NCBI GenBank assembly: GCA_029564115.1
Contig: JAKQQP010000351.1
Location: forward strand, 1 to 64,000
Direction: 5' to 3'
From: Candidatus Rifleibacteriota bacterium
GTDB lineage: Bacteria > Riflebacteria > Ozemobacteria > Ozemobacterales > Ozemobacteraceae
Length of the DNA: 64,000 nt
The translations under genes were made by a program, and so were the position numbers. Shown piece by piece: positions 8,612 through 17,693 of this stretch. How positions within the stretch are numbered: the stretch's first letter is position 1; each line of letters begins with the position of its first letter. The notes under the pieces were generated by a model. The model was not told where the DNA came from and ran no database searches. It saw only the letters and a program-made list of their open reading frames with translations.

Positions 8612-9845
8612 TGTCATCGGGAGGGCGAGTGTCTCCAAGCCATTGCCTGAAGCCCTCCACCACATCATGCACCGCCTGTTCGACCGGTTTTTCTCTTGTT
8701 TGCCGCAGAAGCTCGTACAGGCGGCCTTCGCCAAAAAATTCTTTACTGCCATTTCGCCGGGCCTCGGTTATGCCGTCTGAATAGAATATGAGACGGTCGC
8801 CAGGCTGAAGATGCAATGAAAATTGTTCGTAATTGAACTGCTCAGAAAGCCCCACCGGGAAATTGCCCTCCGAATGTATCACGAGCGAACCGTCGCTCTT
8901 TTGCAGCAACAAAGGAGTGTGCCCGGCACGGCAGAAGGTCAGAATACGCTTTTTCACATCGAAAAGCGCATAAATCATGGTGAAATATTGAAAGTTATTT
9001 TTATGCAGCATAAACTCCGCATTCAATTCATCGGCCACCGCCGAAGGAGCGCGGGGCGAACCGTCTGGCAGACGAAGAATACTGTTGGACCTCTCCCAGG
9101 CTGACAGCATGCGGTGAACCGAAACTGCGAGCATCGCCGACTGAATGCCGTGACCGGAAACATCTAGAATGAACATTGCCGCCAGTTCTTCGCCCAAAGA
9201 AACAATATTGAGAAGGTCGCCACCGATATTTTCGCAGGGTTCATAAAACCATGAAAAGTTCACACCCGGCACATGCACCCGCTTGTCGGGCAACAGGCTG
9301 CGCTGCATGTTCCCTGCCGCTTCAAGATCTTCGTGAAGTCGTTCAAGAATGTGGCTCAACTCGCGGTTTTTATCTTCGAGCTGACTTGCCAGGCGTTCAA
9401 GTTCAACTTCGTGAAATTTGCGGTGATCCGTTTCTGATTTAAGGCGCAACATCGATCTGATACGTGCCAGCAGTTCGAGTTCATTGATCGGCTTGGTCAG
9501 ATAGTCGACGGCGCCAGCTTCAAAGGCTTCGACAAGATCTTCTGTTTCAGAGCGGGCGCTGACGACCAGAATGGGGATATCCTGGTATTCGGAGTGACTG
9601 CGAATCTCACGAATTGCCTCGATGCCGGTAACTTCGGGCATCATGATGTCCATGAGAATAAGATCAATTTCCGAGCGCTTGTTTGAAGGGGTTATACCTA
9701 TGTATTCATAGGCTTCTGCCGCCGAAGATGCCAGATATATCCGACTGAAGCCCTCTGTTTCGAGAATGGCCTCGAGAAGCATCAGGTTATCGGGAGCATC
9801 ATCGACAACCAGAATACTCATTTTTTTTTCGAGATGGTGTGTCAA
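8583..9845 (-). CDS. Response regulator with PP2C (SpoIIE/RsbU-type) phosphatase output
   Basis: 420 residues. Residues 10-130 are a receiver domain (VVDDAPDN, phospho-acceptor Asp near 64 in LMDIMMP, Lys in YLTKPINE). A short coiled coil (about 135-175) leads to a PP2C serine phosphatase domain with metal-binding motifs FILDVSGHG, FYSDGITEA and PPDDITL. Such proteins dephosphorylate anti-anti-sigma (STAS) factors in partner-switching. The start is the TTG at 9845: it has GGGAGG 8 bases upstream, while the ATG at 9821 has no site. The TTG overlaps the kinase gene's TGA (TTGA), so the two are coupled. No STAS protein is in the window; a candidate kinase partner is at 57386. Confidence 0.9.
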   Translation of the reverse strand: MTHHLEKKMSILVVDDAPDNLMLLEAILETEGFSRIYLASSAAEAYEYIGITPSNKRSEIDLILMDIMMPEVTGIEAIREIRSHSEYQDIPILVVSARSETEDLVEAFEAGAVDYLTKPINELELLARIRSMLRLKSETDHRKFHEVELERLASQLEDKNRELSHILERLHEDLEAAGNMQRSLLPDKRVHVPGVNFSWFYEPCENIGGDLLNIVSLGEELAAMFILDVSGHGIQSAMLAVSVHRMLSAWERSNSILRLPDGSPRAPSAVADELNAEFMLHKNNFQYFTMIYALFDVKKRILTFCRAGHTPLLLQKSDGSLVIHSEGNFPVGLSEQFNYEQFSLHLQPGDRLIFYSDGITEARRNGSKEFFGEGRLYELLRQTREKPVEQAVHDVVEGFRQWLGDTRPPDDITLMIVESQ

Positions 9846-11665
9846 GGAGTGCCTCCCGTCGTGGGCGGAAAAATTATGCTGAAGCAGGAACCCGTGCCAG
9901 GCGTACTGATTACCTCAATTTTCAGAGAAAGAAGATCGGCAAAAGACCTGGCGATCGCCAGCCCAAGACCTGCGCCGCCGTATTTTCTGGCGAAGCGGTT
10001 GTCGGCCTGTTGAAATGCTTCAAAGATAAGGTCGAGGTCAGCCGGTTCGATGCCGGGACCGAAGTCTTTGATGTTGATACGACTGGGGCGCAAATCAGCC
10101 CCGGCAAGCAATTCGACGACAACGGGTTTGCCTTCTGAGAATTTAACGGCGTTATCGAGGAGATTTTGTATGATCTGCCGCAGTTTTACCGGGTCGGATT
10201 TTATGGGCAGACAGCCAGGCGCAATACTCAGCTCGACATTCGCCCGCTTTTCTTCGATGAGCACCTGCATTAAATCTATGATTTCAGCAAGAAGCTCGGC
10301 CAGGTTTATCTCTGTAGACTCTATACCGATCTGATGGTTTTCACTTCTGGAGAAATCAAGAATATCGTTGATGAGCTTCAACAGTGTTTCGCCGTTTCTG
10401 GTGATGCGGTCGAGATAAAGCATTTCGCGTTCAGAAAATCTGTTTTCGAGATTTTTCTGCAAATGCCTTGAAAAACCGATAATTGAATTGAGCGGAGTTC
10501 TGAGTTCATGGCTCATCTTGGCAATAAAAAAGCTTTTAGCGCGACTGGAGCGTTCAGCTTCGGCCTTGGCCTGCTGCAATTCTTCAAGAATCTGCTTTTG
10601 TTCGGTTATGTCACGGCTGACGGCGTAGATAGCCTGATTTTCACGATCTACAGAGCTGTTCCAGAGCATCCAGCGCCAGGCTCCGTCTTTCTGGCGCAGA
10701 CGCATCACTCTGCCAAAAACATTTCTACCACCGACTATCTCGGGGAGAATGCTGTGGTTTGCCGCAAGATCATCGGGGTGTATTATTTCGGCAAAAGGCT
10801 TACCATGCAATTCATCGGGAGCATAACCCATGACATCCTGCCATTGGGGGTTCACCCTTTTAAATACTCCGTCAAAGCCCAGAATGCAAAAGAGATCGAG
10901 CGACATTTGAAAAAAGCTGTTGCGTTCGCTGATCAGTTTGCGACTTTCTGACATATCCCTGATGAAGGCGGTGAACAAGTGGCCGGTCTCAAGCTTCACT
11001 TCACCCACAGCGAGCTCGATCGGAAAATTGCGGCCATCTTTTCGCTGTGCCTCGATTTCGTAGCGGGTGCCGAGAATGTGCGGGATTCCGGTGGAGAGAT
11101 AACGCTGAATATAGCCATTGTGCCGCGAACGGTGAGGTTCTGGCATCAGCATGGAAACATTCTGGCCCAGAGCCTCTGAACGGGAGAACCCGAACAGGTT
11201 TTCGGCAGCTCGGTTAAACCCTTGAATTATGCCACGGCCGTTTATTATTACAATGCCGTCGACGGCAAGGTCGACCACGGTCGCCAGCGTTGTTTCGCTG
11301 ATCAAAAGGCTTTTCTGAGTGCTCCGCAACAGATCGGCAACGCATGGTTCTTTGTCGTCGGCCGCGCTGCAGAAATTTTCGCAGACCACCTCTACAAAAC
11401 TCTGACCACCGAGACTGACACAGGAAAAAGTAAACCTGCCCAGAACCTTGCCCCGGGCAGCATGTGACAGCTGCAGAATGCGATCTATTCTGGTAATATT
11501 GCTGCGTCTGAGTTCATCCAGTTCCTTGGCAAACCCTGCAATCTGCAGATCTTCATGAATATCGAAAAGGCAAAAAGAAGAACCGGCTTCAAGAGCAAAG
11601 CAGGCCATGGCTTCTTTGTCTGCATACTGCATTTTAAAGTCTGCAGCAGAAAAAATGAACAGCAC
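9842..11665 (-). CDS. PAS-domain sensor histidine kinase
   Basis: 607 residues without an obvious membrane helix. After an N-terminal region (1-105) there is a FixL-like PAS domain (about 110-235, with MPEPHRSRHNGYI), a second PAS/PAC (about 240-355), HisKA with SHELRTPLN (His near 384) and a HATPase domain with NAVKFSEGK, DFGPGI and YGGAGLGLAIA. It should autophosphorylate on His and pass phosphate to the co-translated receiver-phosphatase. The start is GTG at 11665 with GGAGG 8 bases upstream. FixL-like PAS domains often bind haem or flavin; the cofactor is not determinable here. Confidence 0.88.
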   Translation of the reverse strand: MLFIFSAADFKMQYADKEAMACFALEAGSSFCLFDIHEDLQIAGFAKELDELRRSNITRIDRILQLSHAARGKVLGRFTFSCVSLGGQSFVEVVCENFCSAADDKEPCVADLLRSTQKSLLISETTLATVVDLAVDGIVIINGRGIIQGFNRAAENLFGFSRSEALGQNVSMLMPEPHRSRHNGYIQRYLSTGIPHILGTRYEIEAQRKDGRNFPIELAVGEVKLETGHLFTAFIRDMSESRKLISERNSFFQMSLDLFCILGFDGVFKRVNPQWQDVMGYAPDELHGKPFAEIIHPDDLAANHSILPEIVGGRNVFGRVMRLRQKDGAWRWMLWNSSVDRENQAIYAVSRDITEQKQILEELQQAKAEAERSSRAKSFFIAKMSHELRTPLNSIIGFSRHLQKNLENRFSEREMLYLDRITRNGETLLKLINDILDFSRSENHQIGIESTEINLAELLAEIIDLMQVLIEEKRANVELSIAPGCLPIKSDPVKLRQIIQNLLDNAVKFSEGKPVVVELLAGADLRPSRINIKDFGPGIEPADLDLIFEAFQQADNRFARKYGGAGLGLAIARSFADLLSLKIEVISTPGTGSCFSIIFPPTTGGTP

Positions 11666-11780
11666 CTTATCGCCTCCGTGAGCCGGTGGTTAAGATTACA
11701 GAATACTATACCACGAGCTGTGGTTGTGATATCATAACAAAAATTACCCTATTACAATATTTCTATCTGGAGAACGCAAA

Positions 11781-12044
11781 ATGAATATGTTGTCCCCCAA
11801 TCCCGGTCTCGCCCCATCGGGTATCAAACCCACAACTCCGACATCTCCAGGTTCCGCCCGTCAGGAAGTTACTCCCCCCAAATGCTTTGGCACAGACTAT
11901 TTCGGCAAATGGAACGCTTCAGGCATGACGTTTGACTCGATGAAGATCGATCACCTGGACTACCAGCAGAAATGCGCAAACTGCTACCTTTTCGAACAAT
12001 GTTACCGGGTCAATCATATCCGGTTGTTGCGCATCAAAAAATAA
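11781..12044 (+). CDS. Small Cys-cluster protein heading the deoA operon
   Basis: 87 residues, ATG with TGGAGAA upstream. The first 35 residues are rich in Pro, Ser and Thr and look disordered. The C-terminal half has KCFGTDYFGKW and a CxxC-x5-C cluster (KCANCYLFEQCYRVNH), which could bind zinc or an iron-sulfur cluster. I do not recognise the family. It ends 28 bases before pdp and probably shares its transcript. Confidence 0.6.
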   Translation: MNMLSPNPGLAPSGIKPTTPTSPGSARQEVTPPKCFGTDYFGKWNASGMTFDSMKIDHLDYQQKCANCYLFEQCYRVNHIRLLRIKK

Positions 12045-12072
12045 TCACTGAAGGCCAAGGAAGGAATAAACA

Positions 12073-13374
12073 ATGAGAGCTTACGATATCATCAAGAAAA
12101 AAAGAGACGGAAACAAACTGACTCAGTCAGAAATAAGCTCGATCATCAGCGGTTTTGTCGACAACACCGTTCCTGATTATCAGATGGCGGCATTTCTCAT
12201 GGCCGTTTACTTCAAAGGAATGGACGAAGAAGAAACCTACTGGCTCACAGATTGTATGCGAACCAGCGGCGACGTTATAGACCTCGAAGGTATCGAAGGC
12301 TTTACCGTAGATAAACATTCAACCGGCGGCGTAGGCGACAAGACCAGCCTCGTCCTGGGCCCGGTTCTTGCCGCTCTCGGCCTCAAAGTTGCCAAGATGT
12401 CAGGCAGAGGGCTTGGTCATACAGGCGGCACCATCGACAAGCTCGAAGCAATCAAGGGCTTTTCCTGCGAATTATCGACTCCTGATTTTATCAAGGCCGT
12501 AAACACCACCGGCGTGGTAATTGTTGGCCAGACCGGCAATCTCGTCCCGGCTGACAAAAAAATCTATGCCCTGCGTGATGTTACCGCCACAGTTGACTCT
12601 ATACCTCTCATCGCAGCTTCGATCATGTCTAAAAAGCTTGCAGTAGCCAACAAGGGGCTGGTACTTGACGTCAAAGTCGGCAGCGGCGCCTTCATGAAAA
12701 ATCTCGACGATGCCCGTGAGCTGGCCAGACTTATGGTAAAAATAGGCAAACAGGCTGGGCGCAAAGTTACGGCTGTGCTTTCCAACATGGACGAACCTCT
12801 CGGAGAAATGATCGGCAATTCAGTCGAAGTCATCGAGGCCATCGACACATTGCGCAACAAAGGCCCTGAAAGCTTCACAACTCTCATCAAGGCTCTGGCA
12901 GCGCAAGCTCTTGCTCTGGCCTCCAACCTCAGTCATGAAGCAGCCGAAGCAAAAGTAGTCGAAGTTTTGCAAAATGGCAGCGCCTACAAAAAATTCCTTG
13001 AAATGGTAAAAATTCAGGGCGGCGACGTCTCGATGATCGAAGACTACAGCAAGCTCCCGGCCGCAGAAAAAACCGTCGAACTGAAGGCCGACAAAGCAGG
13101 CTTCATCAGCCAGATTCATTGTGAAGAAATCGGGCTGGCGGCCATGATGCTCGGCGCCGGGCGTGAAACCAAAGATTCAGTTATCGACATGGGTGTGGGC
13201 CTGAAGCTCGTCAGACACGTAGGTGACGCAATCAAAGTCGGAGACGTTATTGCCGAACTCTATGTAAACCCTGGCCGCGACAACAACAAAGCCATAGAAC
13301 GTCTGCGTGCCGCAATAAGCATTGCACCAGACAAGATAACTCCCCAGAAACTTATTCTCGACATAATTTCGTGA
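12073..13374 (+). CDS. pdp: Pyrimidine-nucleoside (thymidine) phosphorylase
   Basis: 433 residues, the length of the Bacillus-type Pdp. It cleaves pyrimidine nucleosides with phosphate to base plus (deoxy)ribose 1-phosphate. Features seen: VDKHSTGGVGDKTS phosphate-binding motif (residues about 79-92), KMSGRGLGHTGGTIDK (about 107), SIMSKKLA and KVGSGAFMK. Ribosome site AAGGAAGG. Nine bases separate it from the dGTPase gene, so both act in nucleotide salvage or turnover from one operon. Confidence 0.95.
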   Translation: MRAYDIIKKKRDGNKLTQSEISSIISGFVDNTVPDYQMAAFLMAVYFKGMDEEETYWLTDCMRTSGDVIDLEGIEGFTVDKHSTGGVGDKTSLVLGPVLAALGLKVAKMSGRGLGHTGGTIDKLEAIKGFSCELSTPDFIKAVNTTGVVIVGQTGNLVPADKKIYALRDVTATVDSIPLIAASIMSKKLAVANKGLVLDVKVGSGAFMKNLDDARELARLMVKIGKQAGRKVTAVLSNMDEPLGEMIGNSVEVIEAIDTLRNKGPESFTTLIKALAAQALALASNLSHEAAEAKVVEVLQNGSAYKKFLEMVKIQGGDVSMIEDYSKLPAAEKTVELKADKAGFISQIHCEEIGLAAMMLGAGRETKDSVIDMGVGLKLVRHVGDAIKVGDVIAELYVNPGRDNNKAIERLRAAISIAPDKITPQKLILDIIS

Positions 13375-13383
13375 GTATCATCG

Positions 13384-14478
13384 ATGCAAGGTTACACCAG
13401 TAACGCCGCGTTGCGGCTCGCTTTCGAAGAAAGCGAGGCCGCAACGCTATCAAAGCACGCCTGCCTGGCAAAAGAAAGCCGTGGCAGAGAGTTTCCCGAA
13501 CAGGACTGCTTTATTCGCACCTGTTTTCAGCGTGATGTTGACCGCATAATTCACAGTGAATCTTTTCGCCGACTGAAGCATAAAACCCAGGTATTTCTGT
13601 CGCCGACCAACGACCATTTTCGCACCAGGCTCACCCATACTCTCGAAGTGGTCTGCACTGCACGCTGCATATCGAGATGTCTGGGTCTGAATGAAGATCT
13701 CACAGAAGCAATCGCTCTCGGGCACGACCTAGGGCATACTCCATTCGGGCACAGCGGGGAAGAAATACTCAACGAAATCAGCGAGACGGGCTTTCATCAC
13801 GCTTCTCACAGCGTCAGAGTCGTAACCAGGCTCGAAAAGGGCGGCGAAGGCCTGAACCTGACCAAAGAGGTCATTGACGGCATTTTGAAACACAGCAAAG
13901 GCAAACACGGTTCGGCCACTATTTCAGAGCAATCGAGCCTGCCCCTCACGGTAGAAGCTCAGGTAGTCAGAATTGCCGATCTTGTTGCCTATATCAACCA
14001 CGACATAGATGACGCGGTAAGAGCCGGGATCATCACCACAGGCGATCTGCCACAAAAGGCCCATAAACTGCTTGGGGAGCGGCACTCGGTCAGAATACAC
14101 ACAATGGTCAGAGACATCATCGACAACAGCATGGGCAGTGATCTGATAAAAATGAGCCCTGAAATAGAAGAAGCTACCGCTGCAATGAAGCGCTTCCTTT
14201 ATAATGACGTTTATACCAGACCCGAGATAGACGTTGCGGTGCAAAGATCCAAAAATCTGCTGCGGCAGATTGCTGAATGGTATACCGGTCACCCCGACGA
14301 ACTCATGAAGCATATAAAATACCCGATACCAGAAGGCCAGAGCCTCAACCGAACCCTGGTCGATTATCTGGCAAGCATGACCGATGACTTTGCCCTGCGA
14401 CGATTTCAGGAAATTTTTGTTCCTCACTACGCATTTCCCGATAGTAAACCGAGGAAAACGGAGACGAAGAACCAGTAA
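13384..14478 (+). CDS. dgt: dGTP triphosphohydrolase-like HD protein
   Basis: 364 residues, the size of the type 2 dGTPase family. It hydrolyses dNTPs to nucleoside and triphosphate. The HD metal motifs are seen as RLTHTLEV (His), [11 protein letters not shown] (His-Asp) and a later [14 protein letters not shown]sp. The [21 protein letters not shown] segment near the N-terminus is typical of the family. The stop TAA shares its last base with the ATG of the chemoreceptor gene. Confidence 0.92.
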   Translation: MQGYTSNAALRLAFEESEAATLSKHACLAKESRGREFPEQDCFIRTCFQRDVDRIIHSESFRRLKHKTQVFLSPTNDHFRTRLTHTLEVVCTARCISRCLGLNEDLTEAIALGHDLGHTPFGHSGEEILNEISETGFHHASHSVRVVTRLEKGGEGLNLTKEVIDGILKHSKGKHGSATISEQSSLPLTVEAQVVRIADLVAYINHDIDDAVRAGIITTGDLPQKAHKLLGERHSVRIHTMVRDIIDNSMGSDLIKMSPEIEEATAAMKRFLYNDVYTRPEIDVAVQRSKNLLRQIAEWYTGHPDELMKHIKYPIPEGQSLNRTLVDYLASMTDDFALRRFQEIFVPHYAFPDSKPRKTETKNQ

Positions 14479-16199
14479 TGCTTTCGATCAGCAAAAAGAT
14501 TTTTTCAGGTTTTGGCTTCGTATTGATTGTCTGCATCGGAGTTTCGGCTCTGGCAGGCTACAATCTGCTCAAACTGCGAGATATCATCGACTATATGAAG
14601 GGCAATTACACGACTGCCATGCTCAACGCCCAGGAGCTCATGGCAAACGTTCACCTCAGCGCCACTTCAATAACAGAACTGGTCAGGTCACTTCGCAACC
14701 GCGACGAGTCAATCGCCCTTTATAACTCTGCCAAAGACAGTGCTTTTACAAGACTTGACGCCATTGACGTCAATCTGAGAGACCCATTTCTAAAAAATGC
14801 TCCAAATGTCATTGCCTTCAAGCAGACAACCGAATCAAATCTGATTGAACTCTTCGATCTGGGCGACAACTATCTGAACCTGCCCACAGATACAGAATTG
14901 AGTAACGCCAGCGTAACCGAGCTTCTCACCGCAGTACGCGACAAAGAAATCGAGCTTACCTCAAAATGTCGCAGCCTGTGTGAAGCTTTATCAAGCTATT
15001 CAAGACTGATGACACAACGCGGCGTCGATTCAATGTTTGAAATAATGGGTTATATAGTTAAGTTTCTGCCGATTATTCTCCTCGTGTTCGGCATTGGCTT
15101 CACCATGTTCATTTCAAACGGCATCTCACGCCCTCTCGAAAGAATCGTCAGCTCGATGTCGGAAGCCGAAAAAGGCCATCTCAATACCCGTCTGACCTTC
15201 GAATCACACGACGAATTTCAGAGAGTCGCAGAAAGCTTCAACCGCATGCTCGAGGGCATCTGCCAGATGATCTCCAAAGTTCTGGAAACCAGCGACGATC
15301 TGGCAACCAGCTCTCAGCAGCTCAGCTCAGCTTCGGTTGAATCGGCTGCCACCCTGCTCGATATCTCCAAAAACGTCAACGGCATCAATCAATCGTCTCT
15401 TGAAGTCTCCAACAACCTCGAAAAAACGACCTCTTCGGTCGAGAGCTTCTCAGAGTCTGCGCAGAAGGTGGCCGACCTGGCGGCGACGGCTGTTCAAGCC
15501 GTCAGCGTAACTACTCAGGCGGCAGACAAAGGTGGCAAAACGGTAAAAAAATCGGTCGAAATGATAGGCAAAATCAAAGAATCCGTTGACATAGCCACTC
15601 AGGTCATTCTCGACCTCAACTCTGCCTCTCTGCAGATCAGTGAAATCGTCAACACCATCACCGCAATCGCCAGTCAGACAAATCTGTTGGCCTTGAATGC
15701 CGCCATTGAAGCAGCCAGAGCCGGCGAACAGGGAAAGGGCTTCACGGTGGTCGCCGGCGAAGTCAGAAAACTGGCCGAAGAATCTGCCGAAGCAGCTGAA
15801 GCTATCGGAACCCGTATCGAAAACATTCTTACCAAGACCCAGAACGCCGTCGACTCGATGACACTCGGCCGCGGGCGCGTCGATGATGGCATACGAATTA
15901 TTCGTGAGGTTTCGACCAGTCTCGACAACATCATCGACAACGTCAACGACGTCAACAGAAAAATCACCGAAATCAGCTCTATTTCGAGCGAGCAATCAGC
16001 CAACTCGCTGACCATGACCCGCACCATCGAAGATATCACCAGCCTGACCAAGATCACTTCCGAGCGGCTGGGTATCGTGGCCACATCGGTTGAACAGCAG
16101 ACAACCACTGTTTCTCAGGTTTCAAGCTCGACAGAAGATCTGGCTACGCTTGCCGATGAATTGCACCTTCTGGTTTCAAGGTTCACTATCAAAAAATAG
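14478..16199 (+). CDS. Methyl-accepting chemotaxis protein
   Basis: 573 residues. Membrane helices near 10-30 and 190-212 flank a helical periplasmic sensor of the four-helix-bundle type; HAMP follows (about 213-265, with ISRPLERI); then a long cytoplasmic signalling hairpin whose tip (about 394-430, [20 protein letters not shown]) is the CheA/CheW-contact signature. No chemotaxis genes are adjacent. Given the pilus genes in the window it may control twitching, but that is inference. Its presence in a nucleotide-turnover operon is odd. Confidence 0.93.
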   Translation: MLSISKKIFSGFGFVLIVCIGVSALAGYNLLKLRDIIDYMKGNYTTAMLNAQELMANVHLSATSITELVRSLRNRDESIALYNSAKDSAFTRLDAIDVNLRDPFLKNAPNVIAFKQTTESNLIELFDLGDNYLNLPTDTELSNASVTELLTAVRDKEIELTSKCRSLCEALSSYSRLMTQRGVDSMFEIMGYIVKFLPIILLVFGIGFTMFISNGISRPLERIVSSMSEAEKGHLNTRLTFESHDEFQRVAESFNRMLEGICQMISKVLETSDDLATSSQQLSSASVESAATLLDISKNVNGINQSSLEVSNNLEKTTSSVESFSESAQKVADLAATAVQAVSVTTQAADKGGKTVKKSVEMIGKIKESVDIATQVILDLNSASLQISEIVNTITAIASQTNLLALNAAIEAARAGEQGKGFTVVAGEVRKLAEESAEAAEAIGTRIENILTKTQNAVDSMTLGRGRVDDGIRIIREVSTSLDNIIDNVNDVNRKITEISSISSEQSANSLTMTRTIEDITSLTKITSERLGIVATSVEQQTTTVSQVSSSTEDLATLADELHLLVSRFTIKK

Positions 16200-16220
16200 T
16201 CTGAAACTCTCGAATGGTTG

Positions 16221-16568
16221 TTACCTGTAGCCTGCCAGACGCATGATTACCGGCATGAATACAGCCCAGAACACAGCACTGCCCACGGCAATCAGCAGAC
16301 GCTTCTGGACGCTGGGCGAGCGCGACGAGCAGATGGCAAAATAGTATACAGCCAGAGCCAGCAACAGGCTGAATAAAAAAGCGGCTCCGTCAAAGCCCCG
16401 ACCGTAAGCCAGCCACAGAAAAAGGCAGTTGACGGCCGAAGAGAACAATAAAACATCACAAAGCATAATTACCCAGCCAGACAACCATCGGCCCCATTCA
16501 CCGGCAGGCGCAACAGTCGCCGCTGCAACTATCTTTTCACAGGTTTGCATAGAATTGTTTTCAGTCAT
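16221..16568 (-). CDS. Small three-helix membrane protein
   Basis: 115 residues (ATG 16568) or 109 (ATG 16550); neither start has a clear ribosome site. Three hydrophobic segments at about 28-48, 55-75 and 88-110 predict an inner-membrane protein. No recognised motif. Convergent with the chemoreceptor gene, divergent from the TPR gene. Confidence 0.5.
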   Translation of the reverse strand: MTENNSMQTCEKIVAAATVAPAGEWGRWLSGWVIMLCDVLLFSSAVNCLFLWLAYGRGFDGAAFLFSLLLALAVYYFAICSSRSPSVQKRLLIAVGSAVFWAVFMPVIMRLAGYR

Positions 16569-16626
16569 GATGGGCCATTGTAGCGCAACCTTTGTGGCAA
16601 TTCAACAGTAAAAATATCGCCGGCAT

Positions 16627-16655
16627 TTGAAATATAAAAGGGCTTGCGCTATAAT
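16627..16655 (+). promoter_or_regulatory. Sigma70-type promoter for the TPR gene
   Basis: TTGAAA (16627-16632), 17-base spacer, TATAAT (16650-16655); predicted RNA start about 24 bases before the ATG at 16686. Confidence 0.7.
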
Positions 16656-16685
16656 TCGTGAAACTATATACCCCAGGCTAACAAC

Positions 16686-17693
16686 ATGACCAATCTGAAC
16701 AACGTTTATGCCCAGCGACACTACGAATCAGCACTTGATTATTTCGAACAAGGGCAGTTCGACAAGGCTCTGCAACAAATCGACAAGGCCATTCAACAAT
16801 CCCCTGAAAACCCGGATCTTTACGCAACCAGGGGCATTTTTCTGCACCGCATGAACAACGTGGTGCATGCCGTAGAGGCCTATCAGGCAGCCCTGAGAGT
16901 CGCCCCTGACCATTCTTTTTCCCATTATAATCTTGGTCTGATTTACATGAAGCAAAACAAGGCACTGCAGGCTATCCAGGAATGGGAAGCTGTAATCAGG
17001 GCCAAGCCACGTGATACCGATGCCATTTTCAATATTGCTGTCGCCCTGGCCCATCTCGGCAAAAGCAAAGAATCCATCCCCTTTTATCTGAAAGTAATAG
17101 AAATAGACCCCGGTCATGTGCAGGCTCACCAGAACCTGGGGGTCATTTACCGCGATGAAGGCGAATTCGCCAAAGCAAAAAAGTTTTTCGTCCGTCTGAA
17201 AGAGCTCGACAGCACATTCTCTGAAATCGTTGAAACCGAGATAATGAAATGTGATGAACAGGAATTTTTGAAAAATCTTTCTACCGAAACCCAGAAACTC
17301 TCAGATACGGTTGCTGATGAAACCTCGAACGGGCTTACCCGCGCCCTGCTGGCAGTTATAGATGAAAACTTCGAACTGGCCCTGGAACTGGCAGAAACAG
17401 CCCTGAAAGAACACCCTGAAGACACTCAGGCATTGCTGATTCAAGGTCAGGCATTAAACGGCCTTTCGAGAACTTCCGATGCAATAGCTGTTTTTATGAG
17501 AGTCATCGCAGACTCGCCAGATTCGGTCGATGCCATGTTTCATCTGGGCAATATCTTCCTGAACCTTGGAGAACTCGAAAAGGCTCTCGATTATTTCCGC
17601 AGACTGAAAAAGTTCGATGCGAACTACCCGCTTGTCGAAGAAAACATCAGAAGCATTCTTGCCAAACTTCCCTCCAGCGCAGATGAAGTATAA
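16686..17693 (+). CDS. TPR-repeat protein
   Basis: 335 residues with no signal peptide. Repeated 34-residue TPR units are visible (for example AIQQSPENPDLYATRGIFL and VIEIDPGHVQAHQNLGVIY) in two blocks, about 5-180 and 230-330, separated by a less regular helical segment. TPR arrays bind protein partners. It overlaps the diguanylate cyclase gene by 11 bases, which argues for a joint role, perhaps scaffolding in a c-di-GMP pathway. Confidence 0.82.
   Translation: MTNLNNVYAQRHYESALDYFEQGQFDKALQQIDKAIQQSPENPDLYATRGIFLHRMNNVVHAVEAYQAALRVAPDHSFSHYNLGLIYMKQNKALQAIQEWEAVIRAKPRDTDAIFNIAVALAHLGKSKESIPFYLKVIEIDPGHVQAHQNLGVIYRDEGEFAKAKKFFVRLKELDSTFSEIVETEIMKCDEQEFLKNLSTETQKLSDTVADETSNGLTRALLAVIDENFELALELAETALKEHPEDTQALLIQGQALNGLSRTSDAIAVFMRVIADSPDSVDAMFHLGNIFLNLGELEKALDYFRRLKKFDANYPLVEENIRSILAKLPSSADEV

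Noticed and set aside
15450..15995. 181-residue minus-strand reading frame
   Set aside because: Antisense to the conserved chemoreceptor signalling domain.
17617..17682. Upstream start for the diguanylate cyclase
   Set aside because: Would overlap the TPR gene by 77 bases and add 22 polar residues before the first membrane helix.
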